DNA from: Rhynchopus sp. YZ270_cl-10
Lineage: Eukaryota; Euglenozoa; Diplonemea; Diplonemida; Diplonemidae
Assembly: GCA_964035575.1 (NCBI GenBank)
Contig: OZ037858.1
Coordinates: 558,001 to 622,000, forward strand
DNA: 64,000 nucleotides
Direction: 5' to 3'
Positions within the stretch are counted from its first letter, which is position 1. The number at the start of each line of letters is the position of its first letter. Positions 1-11,936 of this stretch are shown here, in pieces. The notes below the pieces were generated by a model, which did no database searches, had not been told where the DNA came from, and saw only the letters and a list, made by a program, of their open reading frames with translations. Made by a program: the position numbers and the translations under genes.

Positions 1-7
1 AAATTTA

Positions 8-172
8 GTTGGGGTGATCAGGAGTACTTTTCTGCCACTCTGGTCACAGAAACATCACAAAAAAAAAAAACACATTTTTGGTTTTTTCGCTTTTTTTCGG
101 CATTTTCCTCCTTGTAATTTTTTTTTGTGATTTTCTGTGATTAGAGTACCCCTGATCCCCTGATCTCCCCAA
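8..172. mobile_element. Possible small MITE with imperfect terminal inverted repeats
   Basis: TTGGGGTGATCAGGAGTAC on the left is matched by the inverse TTGGGGAGATCAGG...GTACTC on the right. Inside both, CACAGAAA...ATCACAAAAAA repeats in inverse. No clear target duplication. Confidence 0.45.
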
Positions 173-287
173 TGAGTGGTAGTTTAAAAAAAAACACGAT
201 GATTCCTGCGAGTATGGTGTGTAGGTGTGAAGCTGAAACGTTTCTTGCATACACACAGAGGGGACGTTTTGTGTTTTTGCGTTTTAT

Positions 288-328
288 GAAAATTCGGTTG
301 TATTAGTGCACCCGAGGATGAGCTATTT
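288..328 (-). repeat. A'-type short repeat
   Basis: Plus-strand core CGGTTGTATTAGTG followed by ACCCGAGGATGAGCT. Short member of the A' group, same orientation as most copies. Confidence 0.5.
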
Positions 329-712
329 TTTACCAACGCACCGTGCAATTATCACACTATCCCCTCTAGAGAGCGCCATATTTTCCCTGCAAACAAAAAA
401 GAGAAAAAACTGGGGAAAGAGAGAAAAAACTTGACAAATAAAACGGATAAAACAAAACCTACCTTCTTGAACTCTTCTACCGACATGATTTTCATTGGAC
501 ACAAAGCAGTCTGCACTGCCTAAGGTATCACTCTTTCGCATTTCAGAAGTTGTGTTCAACTTTTTTTAAAAAAAGAAAAACTTACAAGATGAACCTAAGC
601 CTTGAACAGAGACAAACAGAGAGAAAAAGGGCAAAAGTCTTTCAGGGTCGAATACCCTCCCTGGTTCCTCCCTACTGCCTCCCCATCCCCGTATCCTAGT
701 GGTGGATGTATT

Positions 713-742
713 GCTATCATAATACATCACAATACAGCTGGA
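713..742. repeat. Short perfect hairpin
   Basis: GATGTATT and AATACATC flank an 8-nt loop. Just beyond it (about 750-765) a CGAACTGCGAACC stretch resembles a tRNA T-arm on the minus strand, but no complete tRNA folds. Confidence 0.4.
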
Positions 743-1092
743 ACGAAGACAGGCTCGAACTGCGAACCTCGCTTCATTGGTCTTCACACGGGGATAGGGA
801 AAGGATGAAAAGGGGGTAAAAAAAAACTGGAAATGTGTCTCATGTGCACATCTAAGATAAATGAAGACTTTAACAGATGAACATAAGTGAGTTTCACGTG
901 GTTAGTCAGCCAAATAAAAGAGTTGACAGGAATGAAGCTAAGCTCTGCTTCGCCTAAAAAGGGGGTTGAAAAAGAGTGCAACGCGCCTTTGCGAGACGTA
1001 TATGAATGGTGCACAAATAAAAAATGGAATTTATTTACTCAAATCAAAACACACAAAAATCATACTATTTTACTCAATAATATTTTTAAAAA

Positions 1093-1185
1093 AAGTTGAA
1101 AAAAGTGCGAACGCATCACCAAATGACCCGGTGAAACGTAATTACTGTTTCTCCGCGGGTTGTCCAACCCCAGAGAGCACACGGG
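1093..1185 (-). repeat. D-type short repeat
   Basis: Plus-strand GTTGAAAAAAGTGCGAACGC, then TCTCCGCGGGTTGTCCAACC and CAGAGAGCAC. A diverged member of the D family. Confidence 0.5.
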
Positions 1186-2201
1186 AATTATTTCTCCATC
1201 CTCCCTGTACGGGAAAAGTGAAGATAAATATCGCAGTAAAAAAGGAATGTGTAGTGTTTTGCACTGCGCACGTTGGGTGACAACGACCATTCTAACAAAT
1301 TGTATTCAATTCAGGAGAACAGAAAACATTGAGAGGGTATGTCACTTCTTCCGCCCATTCTTCCAACAGCAACGTGCACTCTATTAAAAAAGACGGACTA
1401 AAAAAAAACAAAAAAATGTTAGATACCACCCACAATGACGCGAGGTGGTAAGCAAAATAAGAAAACAAAGAGAAACTTTCCACAAAAAAGTGGGCAGTTT
1501 ATAAGGGTCTTGCACAAAAAAAAACTAAGTTTTTTGTTCAGTTCTTTGAACAGACCCCACTCCCTTGTACTTTTCCCTCCCTCCCTCTCTCTCCTTGGTC
1601 ATAATTTTGAACACACGTTCACAAAACCAAACGTGGTTCTTGAGCAGACACAGACAGAACAAGGAGGGGGGAGTGTGGTGAGCAAGGGTAATAACACTTT
1701 GGCTGGTCTGGGGGATAATCGTTGATATTCGATTACCGCATCCTGTTTTTTTTTGAAATCGCACTGTCATATGAAGCAAGCTGTGAAGAGTGCAGTGAGG
1801 GGAGCCGTCACTTTCCCCCTCTTTTTTCCTTTGATAATTTGTTGGATTAGTGTAGCCAAAAAGACAGTCTTCACTCTTTTGAAAATACAAAAGAAGTAAA
1901 AAAACAGTCATCGTAAGCGCAATGATCAGAGGGTCGGAATGCAGACTAACAAAAAGAAAAAAAGGGGACAAATAGGAACGTAACACACAATATAAATAAA
2001 CTAAGATGAATGCGTCACTGCGCACATAAAAAAAAAGAGGGTTTTTACAAACACGCTGCAAATAACAGCGAACAAGAGAAACTCTTTCTCTCGAGGGAGG
2101 GGGAAAAAAATGGGGGAAAAAACACTTTTTGATAATTCTGTTTCAGTGCAGCTGCCAGGCAGTCTTCACTACCGTTCGCTTTTGGATTTTTGTTTTTGTT
2201 T

Positions 2202-2258
2202 TTGTGTCGACATCATTCGCAGGTAATTAGGGTCTGTACTCAACGTTGGCCAAAGCTT
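2202..2258 (-). repeat. E-type short repeat
   Basis: T-rich lead, TGTGTCGACATCATTCGC, then GGTCTGTACTCAACGTTGGC. Confidence 0.55.
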
Positions 2259-2851
2259 TTGAACTCCATAAGGGTGGTTAGCCCTCAAAACCCTTTTTCT
2301 TCACTTGGGGACTTTCCTCGCTTCTAGTGGAGGGGGTATGTTTTTTGCCATGCATTTTGTGTATCCCCTCCCCCTACTCCACCCATTCCCACAAAAAAGA
2401 TCATTGGAAAGACGGACAAGAAAATTTTCCAAACAGAAAAATCATCCCCGTTCAGGGCACTTCGAGTGCAGTACTACGAACAACGCATACACGACGGTGA
2501 AGTAAATCACTTAACTTGTGGTTTCGTTTCGCACCGTTCAGAACCGTTGGCTTACTACAGTGAAACCGCAAGTAAAACCGCAAGTCAAGTCATTTACTTC
2601 ACCATCGTGCACCGTTCGAGGAGAGAAAGTGGAGGAAAGAATTGAGAGTCACCGTGGGAATGCGGGAGAGGAGGGAGAAAGGGAGCGAGGGAGACATGCA
2701 AAACTGGAGGAAAGACATGCAAAAAAAAAACCCCCCTCCCTCCCTGTAGGTCTAAGACATGGCTGCTACTCCATGACCGTCAACAACAGGTTGCAGGATG
2801 GTGCTGTTTGTTTCTTCGCGGAGTGTATTAATACGTCTGATCAAAAAAGAG

Positions 2852-2930
2852 AGGTTGAAAGTGCAAACACCTCACCGTTCATCGGCGGATGCAGGCACTG
2901 GTTCTCCGTGGGTGAACCGCAGAGAGAGAC
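2852..2930 (-). repeat. D-type short repeat
   Basis: GGTTGAAAGTGCAAACACCTC, then CATCGGCGGATGCAGGCACT and CTCCGTGGGTGAACCGC. Good match to the copies at 52852 and 56896. Confidence 0.6.
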
Positions 2931-2950
2931 TAAATAAAAAAGAGAAAGAA

Positions 2951-2992
2951 AAATTGATAAGATGAACCCAGCCTCTCGTACTTAGTCACCCT
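2951..2992 (-). repeat. B-type short repeat
   Basis: AATTGATAAGATGAACCCAG, then CCTCTCGTACTTAGTCACC. On the gene strand it can fold through CTAAG-like arms around an ACGAGAG-like loop. Confidence 0.55.
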
Positions 2993-3583
2993 TAAAAAAT
3001 CGTGTGGAAAAAAAAAATTGCATTGTCAACTGTTCACTGCCATACTTAAAATAGTAATGTGGTCAAAAAAGAAAGGGGTCCTCCTCGGGTACTTCTAAGG
3101 TCTAGTGTTTTTCCTTAGGGAATTTCCTTAAGGAAAACATGAACACTTCCCGAGCTTGCCCTGTGGTTAGTAGCCTCGTTTTCGCAAAAACTTGGTACAT
3201 CCCCGATCCCCACGTATTCGGTGGTACCCAGGAACCCAGTACCGGGGGTAGGGCCACTGGGTGTCCTTTTTTGAAAAAAAAAACATATTTTTACACACAA
3301 AACCTGAAAATGGCCTGTAAAAACTGATACATGCATTTTAGGTCAAAAATACCCATTTCCTAGAAGTGTTTAGGACAAAAAAAAAATATACGAATGAGAT
3401 AACCATTGAGGGACACATCCCTGAGCAGGTTGAAGGTACATGCATGGACTTCTGTTTCTGTGCTGAGAGCACACCAGAGGCGTTCTCCAGTCTCTTGCAA
3501 TACGGCGGCATTGTGCTGTCCTAGACGTATGGTCGTAGCCTGGGCTTGGCAATGCAATATGACTTCCACACTGATGATGAACC

Positions 3584-6074
3584 TCAGCTGGACAGTCTTG
3601 GCGCAGCGATTTGCGAAGGAGGTGTGGCCATGAGTTTGCTGTACCCATTCCGCTGCGGTGAAGGGGAGGGCGACATGGCTAGGTTGCGTGTGTCCTGTTG
3701 GCGGGGTGAAAAGAAGTTGACTTGAAATACAAAGCCCTCTCGTGACAGTGTACCAAAGAATACGGCGGGTGTAAGAAAGAAACCTTGTTCAGATGAATCT
3801 AAAGCCTCGCTTAATCAAGACAGCAAAGTTGATAGTAAAGATAGAAGGTAAAGTAGAGTTGAGATACGCCCTCGTGACAGTGTAAATTATCCCAAAAGTG
3901 CTGGTTGTGGCGGAACAACTTGTCCAGGTGCATATGCAAAGGGTTCCACGCTGTGACGCGACTCCAGCAGCTCAAGGTGGTGACATACCTCTGTCTTTTG
4001 CCGCAGCGTGGCAACAAGGGAAATGGCTTGCTTGATGCAGGGTGTGACTGCAGAGGGTCCCTGCAAACTGCCTGCGCGTGCCTTGGCTCGGTCGTGTTGG
4101 AATTCGAGCTGTGTGTGATGGCGGTGTGCACAGAGTCAGAATCAGTAGGATGGTCAAATGTCTTCCAATTATGCGTATCATTTAGTATTGATGTAGTGTT
4201 CATACCTGAGCCCGAGCCTTGGAAAGGTCTGCGTCTGCTGTCTCCAGAGACTCTCGCATGGCAATGAGCTCAATGCTGAGGTTGCTTTTGTCGCTGCGAA
4301 GCTTCCCTATCTCACGCTCGTGTGTTGTGACCACTGCCTCGGCAGAGGCAGCCCGTGCATCTGCCTCCTTGATCTGCACAGACAACTCATGCAGTTCCGT
4401 GTCGCGCGTGGCGCAGGCTTCACGCAAGCTTGTGGTCTCGCTGTCCCACTGCTCCCGAACACACTCCAAAGACTGCTTCTTCTCTTCCCGGTCTCTGTGG
4501 CACGACCGCCATTCGTCCATGGCAGTCCCCAAGGCACTGCCGTACAGCGTGGAGACACCCTGCCACGTCAGGGAGAGCAGGTCGTAGCGCCACTTCTGCT
4601 CAAACTCACCAAGCAGCGCACACTCTGTGGCATGGTCACGCTCGCCCTTGAGCGCATGTGTGTGTGTTTCGCTCTCCTCAACGGCCACCTGCCACGCCAC
4701 CACTCCTAGCGACGCAAAGTTGTTGAAAGCCTCCGCCAGGTCGGCGCCCGAATCCTGCTCCAGGACGTTGCGTGCAGCGTGTTCCTCGTCCTCCAGGGCG
4801 AGACGTGCCTGACGTTTGCTCTCCATGCGCTGCAGGCCCAAAGACTTCAGACGTTGGAAGTAAACATCACGGATGTACGACCGCACAGCCAGCTCGTTGT
4901 ACAAGTTGTGGCGAAGGATGTGGTAGCATTGGCGGCGCTTTCCGTTGTCAGTGCGCCAGCAGCTCAGCTTTTTGAAGTACCGTTGGCGCGTGGCCAGCTC
5001 CTGCAGCGCAGCCTTCATCGCGATCACGTGTGCGTTGCCCGGCGCAGCACGTTCCGCTGCGTTCTTAACAGCAACAAACTTTTCTTCCTGCCACTTCGCG
5101 TTCTCAATAAGTTCCTCCGTTTTGCGCTCGTGTTTTTCTTTTTCCTTTTCCATCATTTTGTTAATCTCTTCTTTGTCCTCTCGTTCGTGGTTGATGATTG
5201 TCAGGAGACGCGAGTTCTCGGCCTTTGCGTCTGCAAGTTGGTGTGCAATCCGCTTGAGGTTGTTGGTGTACTCAAGCTGCTCGCGGAGGAGCTCTTCGTT
5301 GTCCTCCACCAACTGGTCGCGGTCCTCTGTGATCTGCATGGCCTCCTCTCGGACCTGCTTCATTTCGTTGAAGATGCGGTGACCCATCTCGACCGCTTCG
5401 TGGAGCTGCTTGAGACGGAACTTCAGCGACTTTTGCAGATCACCCACATCCGTGCACTCTACTTCCTCCTTATCAAACTCATCGTCACTAAACGGCGTTG
5501 AGCTACGCGACTCACCTGCACGCGACTCTAGGTCCATACTCTCGAGCCGCTTACTACCGTTCAACGTATCCTTATCCTTTACCACATCTTCTGAGGTGGA
5601 CTCCGTCGTAACCGGCACACCAGGAATCATGGAGAGCGCGCCCTGCGCAGAATGTACTGACGACGACGACTGCTGTTTATGCAACTTCGGTGCGTAGCTG
5701 CTTTGAAACTTCGAGCCACGTCTGCTGAGTGATCTGCTCAACGCATGGAGGGCCTCTCCGATCCCTTCCTCCATGCAGTCAGAAGAAAGCGACATTCGTC
5801 GAGACATCCGTTTTGAACTGGACCTGCTCATACTTGGTGACGTATTAGAAAACTCTGCAGGCATCGGTAGATTCAAACTTATAACCTGGTCCATAAGCGG
5901 CCCAACACCCTCCTCGCTATATTCACTCATAGACCGTACAGAAGACCCAATAGAAAACTTCTTTGACCGTCGATCCCTCATCGGAGAAGGATCGTTCCAT
6001 CTATTCGGAAACCGATCCGGCACCGGTCCAGTAGGAGAACTGATCGGAGGCTTATGAGGGGATCCCGAACTCAT
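3584..6074 (-). CDS. Coiled-coil protein, three exons, family not recognised
   Basis: Exons read on the minus strand are 6074-4206, 4108-3989 and 3694-3584, giving about 699 residues. The introns are 4109-4205 (donor GTATGA, acceptor ACACAG) and 3695-3988 (donor GTATGT, acceptor CCAACAG); both are phase 0. If the second intron is retained, the frame instead runs to a stop at 3887. Residues 1-230 are Ser/Pro/Arg-rich and probably disordered. About 240-660 is heptad-rich coiled coil with many Glu/Lys/Arg. The last exon is again Ser/Pro-rich. The start is the ATG 7 nt after TTTTAG, which follows a pyrimidine run. I see no catalytic motif. A cytoskeletal or scaffold role is a guess from the coiled coil. 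The second intron holds two C-type repeats and one B-type repeat. Confidence 0.8.
3713..3753 (-). repeat. C-type short repeat
   Basis: AAGTTGACTTGAAATACAAA, then GCCCTCTCGTGACAGTGTAC. Lies in the second intron of the coiled-coil gene. Confidence 0.7.
3852..3884 (-). repeat. C-type short repeat
   Basis: GTAGAGTTGAGATACGCCCT, then CGTGACAGTG. The second C copy in the same intron, 100 bp from the first. Confidence 0.65.
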
Positions 6075-6115
6075 TGCTAGACTAAAGGAAAGAGGGGGGT
6101 GTTAAGAGGTGTTAT
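6075..6115 (-). promoter_or_regulatory. Polypyrimidine tract and 3' splice site before the coiled-coil gene
   Basis: Read on the minus strand, a C/T-rich run ends in CTTTTAG, and the ATG of the next gene follows 7 nt later. There is no upstream coding exon in phase, so this is a good candidate for an SL trans-splice acceptor. That use is inferred. Confidence 0.55.
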
Positions 6116-6509
6116 ATCATACAATGGTTTTTGTGTACAGGGGGGAGGGAAAGGGGGAAAGGGGGGGTTTCCTGTGAGGGGGTTTTAGTAGTGAAAGAAA
6201 CCAACTTATTTTCATTTAAAACAAAAGGGCGCTTTGAGGGTGTGGGGGAGGTTTTTAGAATTAGTAAAGCAGGCGTTTTTGCGTGTATTCATTCGCTCAC
6301 GATGAGCACCGGATTGACGATGTCCTGCTGAACACAGCTTACAAAAGTTCTACATCTGAATTGGGTACTACCGAAACACCAAAGTCTTTGAAACCAAGAA
6401 CACAGAAACAAAACCGGAGCTGGTGGGAACCACACCACAACTCCAACATTCTTATTTGGTTCATTGTTTTTTTTTTGGTATGTGCTTCGAAGCGACTCTC
6501 CAAAGAAAG

Positions 6510-6547
6510 TAGAGTTGAAATACAAAGCCCTCTCGTGACAGTGTACC
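6510..6547 (-). repeat. C-type short repeat
   Basis: TAGAGTTGAAATACAAAGCC, then CTCTCGTGACAGTGTAC. Nearly identical to the copy at 3713. Confidence 0.7.
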
Positions 6548-8231
6548 TTGGTACATGACCGGGGGTGGACACCCAACCATGCAGTCCTACATCCATTTCT
6601 GTGGTTTCCATCTGATAAAGAAAATGTTGCAGATCAATACACTCCACACAACATCTGACTACAAAGAAGCGCGAAGAGACTGAAAAAAAGAAAACGCTTG
6701 TTAACGGGAATTCCAAAAAAGAAAAATGCTGTCAACACAAAAAAGAAAATTGTGTCGCTCAACGTGTGGAGAAGGTGGAAAGGGTGCTGCGGGGAGGGGT
6801 CAGATGGGGGAAGTGCTTCTGCACTACATGCCACCTGTCGAACTACACGTCTCATCGAAGAATGTGGCGTTTTGGGTGTAATCCCAGTTTGGAAAAAAGT
6901 GGATATTTTAGTGCAGGCACAGATTAAGGGGACGTAATAAGGGTCCCATTTATCAAAAAAAAAAGGGGTTTGGTGAAGGTGAGTCAGTCTCGTGGACTTA
7001 GTCATCTTCACTCATAATCGGATAAAAATGGGGGTGGAGTAGTGCACAGTTAGGACAATGCGAAATGCGAAGAAAGAAGTAATTGATAAAGCCCGAGGAC
7101 GGACCTTCAACGTTTGAAATGTTTTAGTATAACCCCATAGGGATATGTACACTAAAAAATAATAAAAAGGGGGTATCGTTTCGAGAGATTCATGTGGGAA
7201 AGAAGACATCGGGCATGGTAAAGAGAAAATGGTTGTCGTGTCGGGTGACAGACAAAATCACCCATTCCACAGGCCCGATTCTTCTGCAGGTGTTGCAAAA
7301 AAATAAAATTAGTTTCCCATAAATTTTCTTTCCAAAGAAGAGAAAAGAAAGTGAAGTTATTGATTCAGCTAATCAACGATGTCAGCATCGTATAGAAGAA
7401 AAGAAAAGAAAAAGCTCATCAGATTTTATAGGAAAACTATTATATCAACAACATGATTTATACTCTCTGCAGATTGGCGAGACATTTTTTTTGGGTCATT
7501 TTACTGTTGTTCCAACCCGCTTGCCGAATATGACGATATTGTTCTGTTTTTGGTTTTTCAACATTTTGTCAAAAAAAACTCTGAATTCAAATTTCTCATG
7601 GCATCTCAGTCCCTGCCACCCAGTGCATTTTTTTTCTGTTCAAAATAAACAAACAAAACTGTTGGGTGGCATTAACTTGTTGCCAAAAATATTCCAAAAT
7701 TGCAGTGTAACCTACTTTTGAAATGAGGAACTAAGGTTGTTTCAGGAACGGTGGTGACCCCGAACCGATAGCCCCCGTTGAGGGAGGCAATTCGTCCAGA
7801 TGTCAGTAACGCCTGATGGGGTGACAAAAGTGTTCCATTAAAAAAGCAAACAAAGAAAGATTGCAAAGACGAATGTGCTCTGATGTCCTCACGGGGAGCA
7901 CGTCATCTTTGCAGTTGGGGGGAAAGTGTTCAACAAACAAAAGGTACCAACAACTGTGTGTGGATAAACAACATGCAGGGTTAAAAGACAGGAGGTATGC
8001 TTGCTGTGCCAATCTGTATCCGGCTGTGTTCTCAACCGACAACATAAGATCGTGCGAAAAACTGCCTGTGGCACGGTACAAGCAGGTGCTTGTTTTGTCA
8101 TACCCCCTGCTGTATAGAGGATTAGGTGCATTGAAACAAAGGACAAAGACAACTTGAAAGATGAAACAAAATGTGCCCCAGGGGACACTAACACAGAATG
8201 AAACACACGTCAACGGACAGAACAAAGGGTA

Positions 8232-11003
8232 TTAGACGCAGTCAGTGTGCACCTCCTTGACTACAACCATCTCCCTTCGGCGTGCGCACAACAGTGCAGC
8301 CACCACAGCTGCTGCCAGGACAACGGCAACAAGGCAGGCGGCAAACAGAGGGAGCGACTCAGCTGGCAGCACAGTGTCGTTGGTGGGCTCGTCGGCAGAG
8401 AGCACAGACGCACCACGGTGTGCCGATGCAAATGGGTTGGCAATGACCTCGGCAGTGCACCCAGCACCACCCTCCAGTGCAGACGTCGACTCCAAGTGGC
8501 AGGCAAAGTAGCGCTGCATGTCCGCAAGCACAGTTGCGTAGCGGCGCTCTCCAGACACATCCTTCCCCTCAGTGGGGTCAACGCTCAGGTCGTACAGACT
8601 CGGCACAGTGCCGCTCCCCTCGTCCGTGTACTTGTAGTTCCCCACCACCACAGCACGCGCAGTCAGCATCTCCATTGCCTTCGGGCGTGTTGTCGCACGC
8701 ACACCTCCCGCAGCCTCCACACGCCACGACTCACCGTCCAGAGCAAACCCCGCTGCTGCTGCTGCTGCTGCTGCGTTCCCCCAGTCCAAGAACGTAGCCG
8801 CCGTGTCGATGTTCGTCACAACAGACGGAATCGTTGTCCCCGCCGCCACCTCTGCAGGGTAGCGCACTGCCTGCATCGTGCGTGTGCCCAGCTCTGCCAC
8901 AGTCCCCTTCCCGCCAGATGTTCCGTGGTCAGTGCACAGCACCACAACAGTGTTGTCCAGCACGTCCAGATCCTCCAGACCTGTCAGCACAGCGCCAAGA
9001 GCATCGTCCACCCACATGTGCGACGCAAGCGTCTCCCGCACAGTAGACCTACGCGACAACTCCTCAGCGTCCTCCCACAGCTGTGCACGTGTGCGCATTG
9101 TGGTCACAGGTGCCTCGTCAAGCTTCCCCAGCGGGGTGTCGCGGATGTCCCTCTCAAGTGCGTCCTTCGTCTTAGGGTTGTGTGGACCCGTCGGTGTGAA
9201 GTGGAGGAAGAACGACTTCTTGTCTGCAACCGCCTTCTGCACTGCTGCCAACGACGTGCTCACCATCCACTCGTAGTTGTGTGACCAGGTGTGTCCCTTC
9301 CCGTCAGTGGCACCATCGCTGTCCATGTTCGTTGCATATGCAGACGCCACCGTTGTGAACCCTGCCGCCTTGATGTCAGCCTCAAGTGTCTTGTACGACG
9401 CAAGGTACCCAGCCTCAAGGCTGGATGGGAACAGATGCCACTTTCCTGAGTGGATGGTCTCGTACCCCTCCGCTGACAGGGCTGTCTGCAGGTTCTCTGT
9501 CAGGTCGGTGCCCGTCAGCTTTGTGGGCGGCACGTCGATGTTCACACGCCCCGTCCAGGCAGCGTCATCTCTGTTCTGCCTCTGCGACAAGGACCTGGCA
9601 TACACGCCTCGGCTGCCGTAGCGTCCTGCCAGCAGTGCGAACCTTGAAGGCGCACACTTGGGCCCCACCGTATACGCACGCTCGAACACAGCACCCTCGG
9701 CACGCACCCTGTCCATGTTCGGCGTTGGGGGTCTCACACGAAGGGTTTCTGTGCCCGCAGGTGCCTCGTCCCACAGAAACACGAAGTCATCTGGCATGAA
9801 GATCACAAAGTTTGGTCTACGTGGAGACCTAACAGGCTTGTCAGTAGGCTGAGCAGTGGGCTGGGCAGTTGGTACAGCAGTTGGCACGGCGGTAGGCTGA
9901 GCAGTAGGCGTGGCAGTTGGCACGGAAGTTGGTGCAGCAGGAACCTCCTCAGGGCCGGTCCATTCGCAAGCCGACTTTGCTGGGGAATAAGACGAAGGCC
10001 CGTTCGTCGTGCACTGCGGGACAAAGTCAGGTCTCCCACCTGCCCCAAAGCACCCAGAGAGGTATGGGAACGTGCGGGTGCCGAAGTAGGCGTAGCTGTC
10101 ATCGCACTCCGCAAGACCAACAGCTCCGTTGCAGACGTCAAGCCCAGCTTCCACAGCCTCCTCCCCGTTGCTCAGGTACGGTCCGTACATCACGTGCCCG
10201 TCCTTGGCAATCCCAATCACAACAAGTTCAGCAGGGTACTCAGACATTGCCTGCTCCACAGGGTCACATGGGTTTCTGCCCCTTGCTCTGCAAGGACCAG
10301 GCTCGTCCCCTTGCGACCCTGGTGCGATAACACAGGGCGAGATCATGTGGTAGTGGTACAACGTTGCATGCCCAAGGCACATATCCACAGCCTCCACTGG
10401 CGGCAAACGTCCTGTCGCTGGAGGAACCCAGGCAGGGTAAAAGGGGTCCACGTTGTCTGCGCTCATCTGGTTGAAGTAGGGGATGCCGTCAAGCGCAATG
10501 CCGGTTGTCGTACGCATGCTTCCTCTCCCGAGCAGTTCAAAGTGCGACTCCTCGGGCACGGCAGAATGCACCTGGATGTCACAGAGAGCGTCGTTGACCT
10601 CGTCCTGCGTGGTGGGCACGACACGCTCCGTCACTGCGACGTTGAAGTCAACTTCGAAGTCGTTGTCCTGCTCCTCGGGCGCAACTGGCGACGTGTAGCA
10701 CGACCCGGGCATGCCGTTTGTCTGCACACGCATGCGCGTCACACCACCACTCCGACGGCACGACACACACAGCTTCCTCTGCCACGAGCACATCCCTCCG
10801 GTCACCTCCCCCGGACACGACGGGCCTGCAGGACACGACATCGTCTCACCCACATGCGACGCCAGGTCCACAGGGCCGTCTTCAGACACACATGTGTTCC
10901 GGAACTTGTTTGCGATCGTTTCGCAGTCACGCATAGTCCTCCCCAACCCAGCAGCCTCGCCGGACAGAAGCACCAATGCAACGGCAGCAGCCCACACCCG
11001 CAT
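8232..11003 (-). CDS. Secreted/membrane-anchored sulfatase with N-terminal YHYH domain
   Basis: About 923 residues in one exon. The frame is open further upstream, but the ATG at 11003 begins a clear signal peptide (MRVWAAAVALVLLSGEAAG), so I chose it. An N-terminal Cys-rich region holds the YHYH motif (LYHYHMISPC), as in the YHYH domain family. A Pro-Thr linker ([14 protein letters not shown] type) follows. Then comes a sulfatase domain starting at NFVIFMPDD, with the CAPSR signature; Cys450 is the residue expected to be converted to formylglycine. A single hydrophobic helix near the C-terminus (LPLFAACLVAVVLAAAVVAA) followed by Arg residues suggests a membrane anchor with the enzyme facing outside. 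Sulfatases of this type cleave sulfate esters, for example on algal polysaccharide; the substrate cannot be read from the sequence. It stands next to another secreted hydrolase gene that also has a Pro-Thr linker. Confidence 0.9.
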   Translation of the reverse strand: MRVWAAAVALVLLSGEAAGLGRTMRDCETIANKFRNTCVSEDGPVDLASHVGETMSCPAGPSCPGEVTGGMCSWQRKLCVSCRRSGGVTRMRVQTNGMPGSCYTSPVAPEEQDNDFEVDFNVAVTERVVPTTQDEVNDALCDIQVHSAVPEESHFELLGRGSMRTTTGIALDGIPYFNQMSADNVDPFYPAWVPPATGRLPPVEAVDMCLGHATLYHYHMISPCVIAPGSQGDEPGPCRARGRNPCDPVEQAMSEYPAELVVIGIAKDGHVMYGPYLSNGEEAVEAGLDVCNGAVGLAECDDSYAYFGTRTFPYLSGCFGAGGRPDFVPQCTTNGPSSYSPAKSACEWTGPEEVPAAPTSVPTATPTAQPTAVPTAVPTAQPTAQPTDKPVRSPRRPNFVIFMPDDFVFLWDEAPAGTETLRVRPPTPNMDRVRAEGAVFERAYTVGPKCAPSRFALLAGRYGSRGVYARSLSQRQNRDDAAWTGRVNIDVPPTKLTGTDLTENLQTALSAEGYETIHSGKWHLFPSSLEAGYLASYKTLEADIKAAGFTTVASAYATNMDSDGATDGKGHTWSHNYEWMVSTSLAAVQKAVADKKSFFLHFTPTGPHNPKTKDALERDIRDTPLGKLDEAPVTTMRTRAQLWEDAEELSRRSTVRETLASHMWVDDALGAVLTGLEDLDVLDNTVVVLCTDHGTSGGKGTVAELGTRTMQAVRYPAEVAAGTTIPSVVTNIDTAATFLDWGNAAAAAAAAGFALDGESWRVEAAGGVRATTRPKAMEMLTARAVVVGNYKYTDEGSGTVPSLYDLSVDPTEGKDVSGERRYATVLADMQRYFACHLESTSALEGGAGCTAEVIANPFASAHRGASVLSADEPTNDTVLPAESLPLFAACLVAVVLAAAVVAALLCARRREMVVVKEVHTDCV

Positions 11004-11936
11004 TGTCAGGCTTTTGTTATAAAACACAAAGAAAATAATCTGTGTGGGTGTGTGGACAATGACAAAGGCAGTTGCACTAAAAACACTGGGAGGGGGTGAC
11101 AAATTAGATACTTGCAACCGTGGGAGCATGTAAACAGTCAAGCTGTCTCTCTGCAATATATTTCGCGTCGAAACAGTACTTGGAACGTTAACAACAAAAA
11201 GACAATAAGAAAATGGAAATTAGGGATTCGGGATACCCCCACGCACTGGAAACTTCAGGAAACAACCGGTGGTAGCGTGTTGCCTCGCTTCTGATCACAC
11301 ATCAAACACAGATGAGCTTGGTGGGCGATTTGCGTCCAGGATAATGTGCACAGGGGCATAACTAAGTGGACGTACACGGCATGAATTTCGTGCACAAAGG
11401 GAAAAGACTCGCACAAAGAGGTGAGGTGGAAGGTGCAAAAACGCCTCGAAGACGTCTACACGAAAAGGAAGATCGTTTGAAAGATGAACGAAACCCTCAC
11501 ATACACACGCCCGTAGTACATGCAGTCGCTGCTGCTGGTCATGGTACAATGTGCAGTGAGGTGCATTAATAAGACAATGTGTTTAGTGAATATGGTCAAG
11601 ACTTGTGCGTCCGGCCATATTGTAAAAAGAAACAAAATGAAAGCAGACATAAGAATACTTGTAAGATAAATGCACCGCACGGGCACACATCTTGGGCGGG
11701 CCCTGCCGCCGCCACCACTGGCTAGCGTATCAGAGAGACAGTCACTGTGTCTTTCCATTCTTCGCTGCGGCTGCGTGAAGCATTCGTGGTATGGCGGGGC
11801 ACAAGTAGTGTCAAAGAAAACTAGAGAGGGAGATCTGCTGGCAAGAACCTTCTTGCCTTTGCAAGGGCGCAGTGAAGGGCCCTTGCGGAAAAATTAGAAA
11901 TGAATGTGCAAAGTACAAAGAAACACGTCCCTACAT
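11004..11936. other. Spacer between SGNH hydrolase and sulfatase
   Basis: No gene seen. A T-rich stretch (gene strand) lies just before the sulfatase ATG. A weak B/D-like segment lies at about 11425-11500. Confidence 0.55.

Larger units (their letters stand above)
1..3583. other. Repeat-rich spacer, no gene supported
   Basis: AT-rich with many A and T runs. It holds a possible MITE (8-172), A-, B-, D- and E-type short repeats, and a hairpin at 713-742. About 3390-3583 is the GC-richer 3' flank of the coiled-coil gene. Confidence 0.6.
6075..8231. other. Spacer, no gene seen
   Basis: Contains the splice-site candidate next to 6074, a C-type repeat at 6510, a B-like stretch near 6975, and the 3' flank of the sulfatase gene. 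Open frames here are short and compositionally random. Confidence 0.6.

Noticed and set aside
740-800. tRNA gene on the minus strand
   Set aside because: A T-arm-like stretch is present but no acceptor, D or anticodon arm could be folded.
3360-3583. Further exon of the coiled-coil gene
   Set aside because: One frame is open but the upstream exon ends in a good stop; treated as 3' untranslated region.
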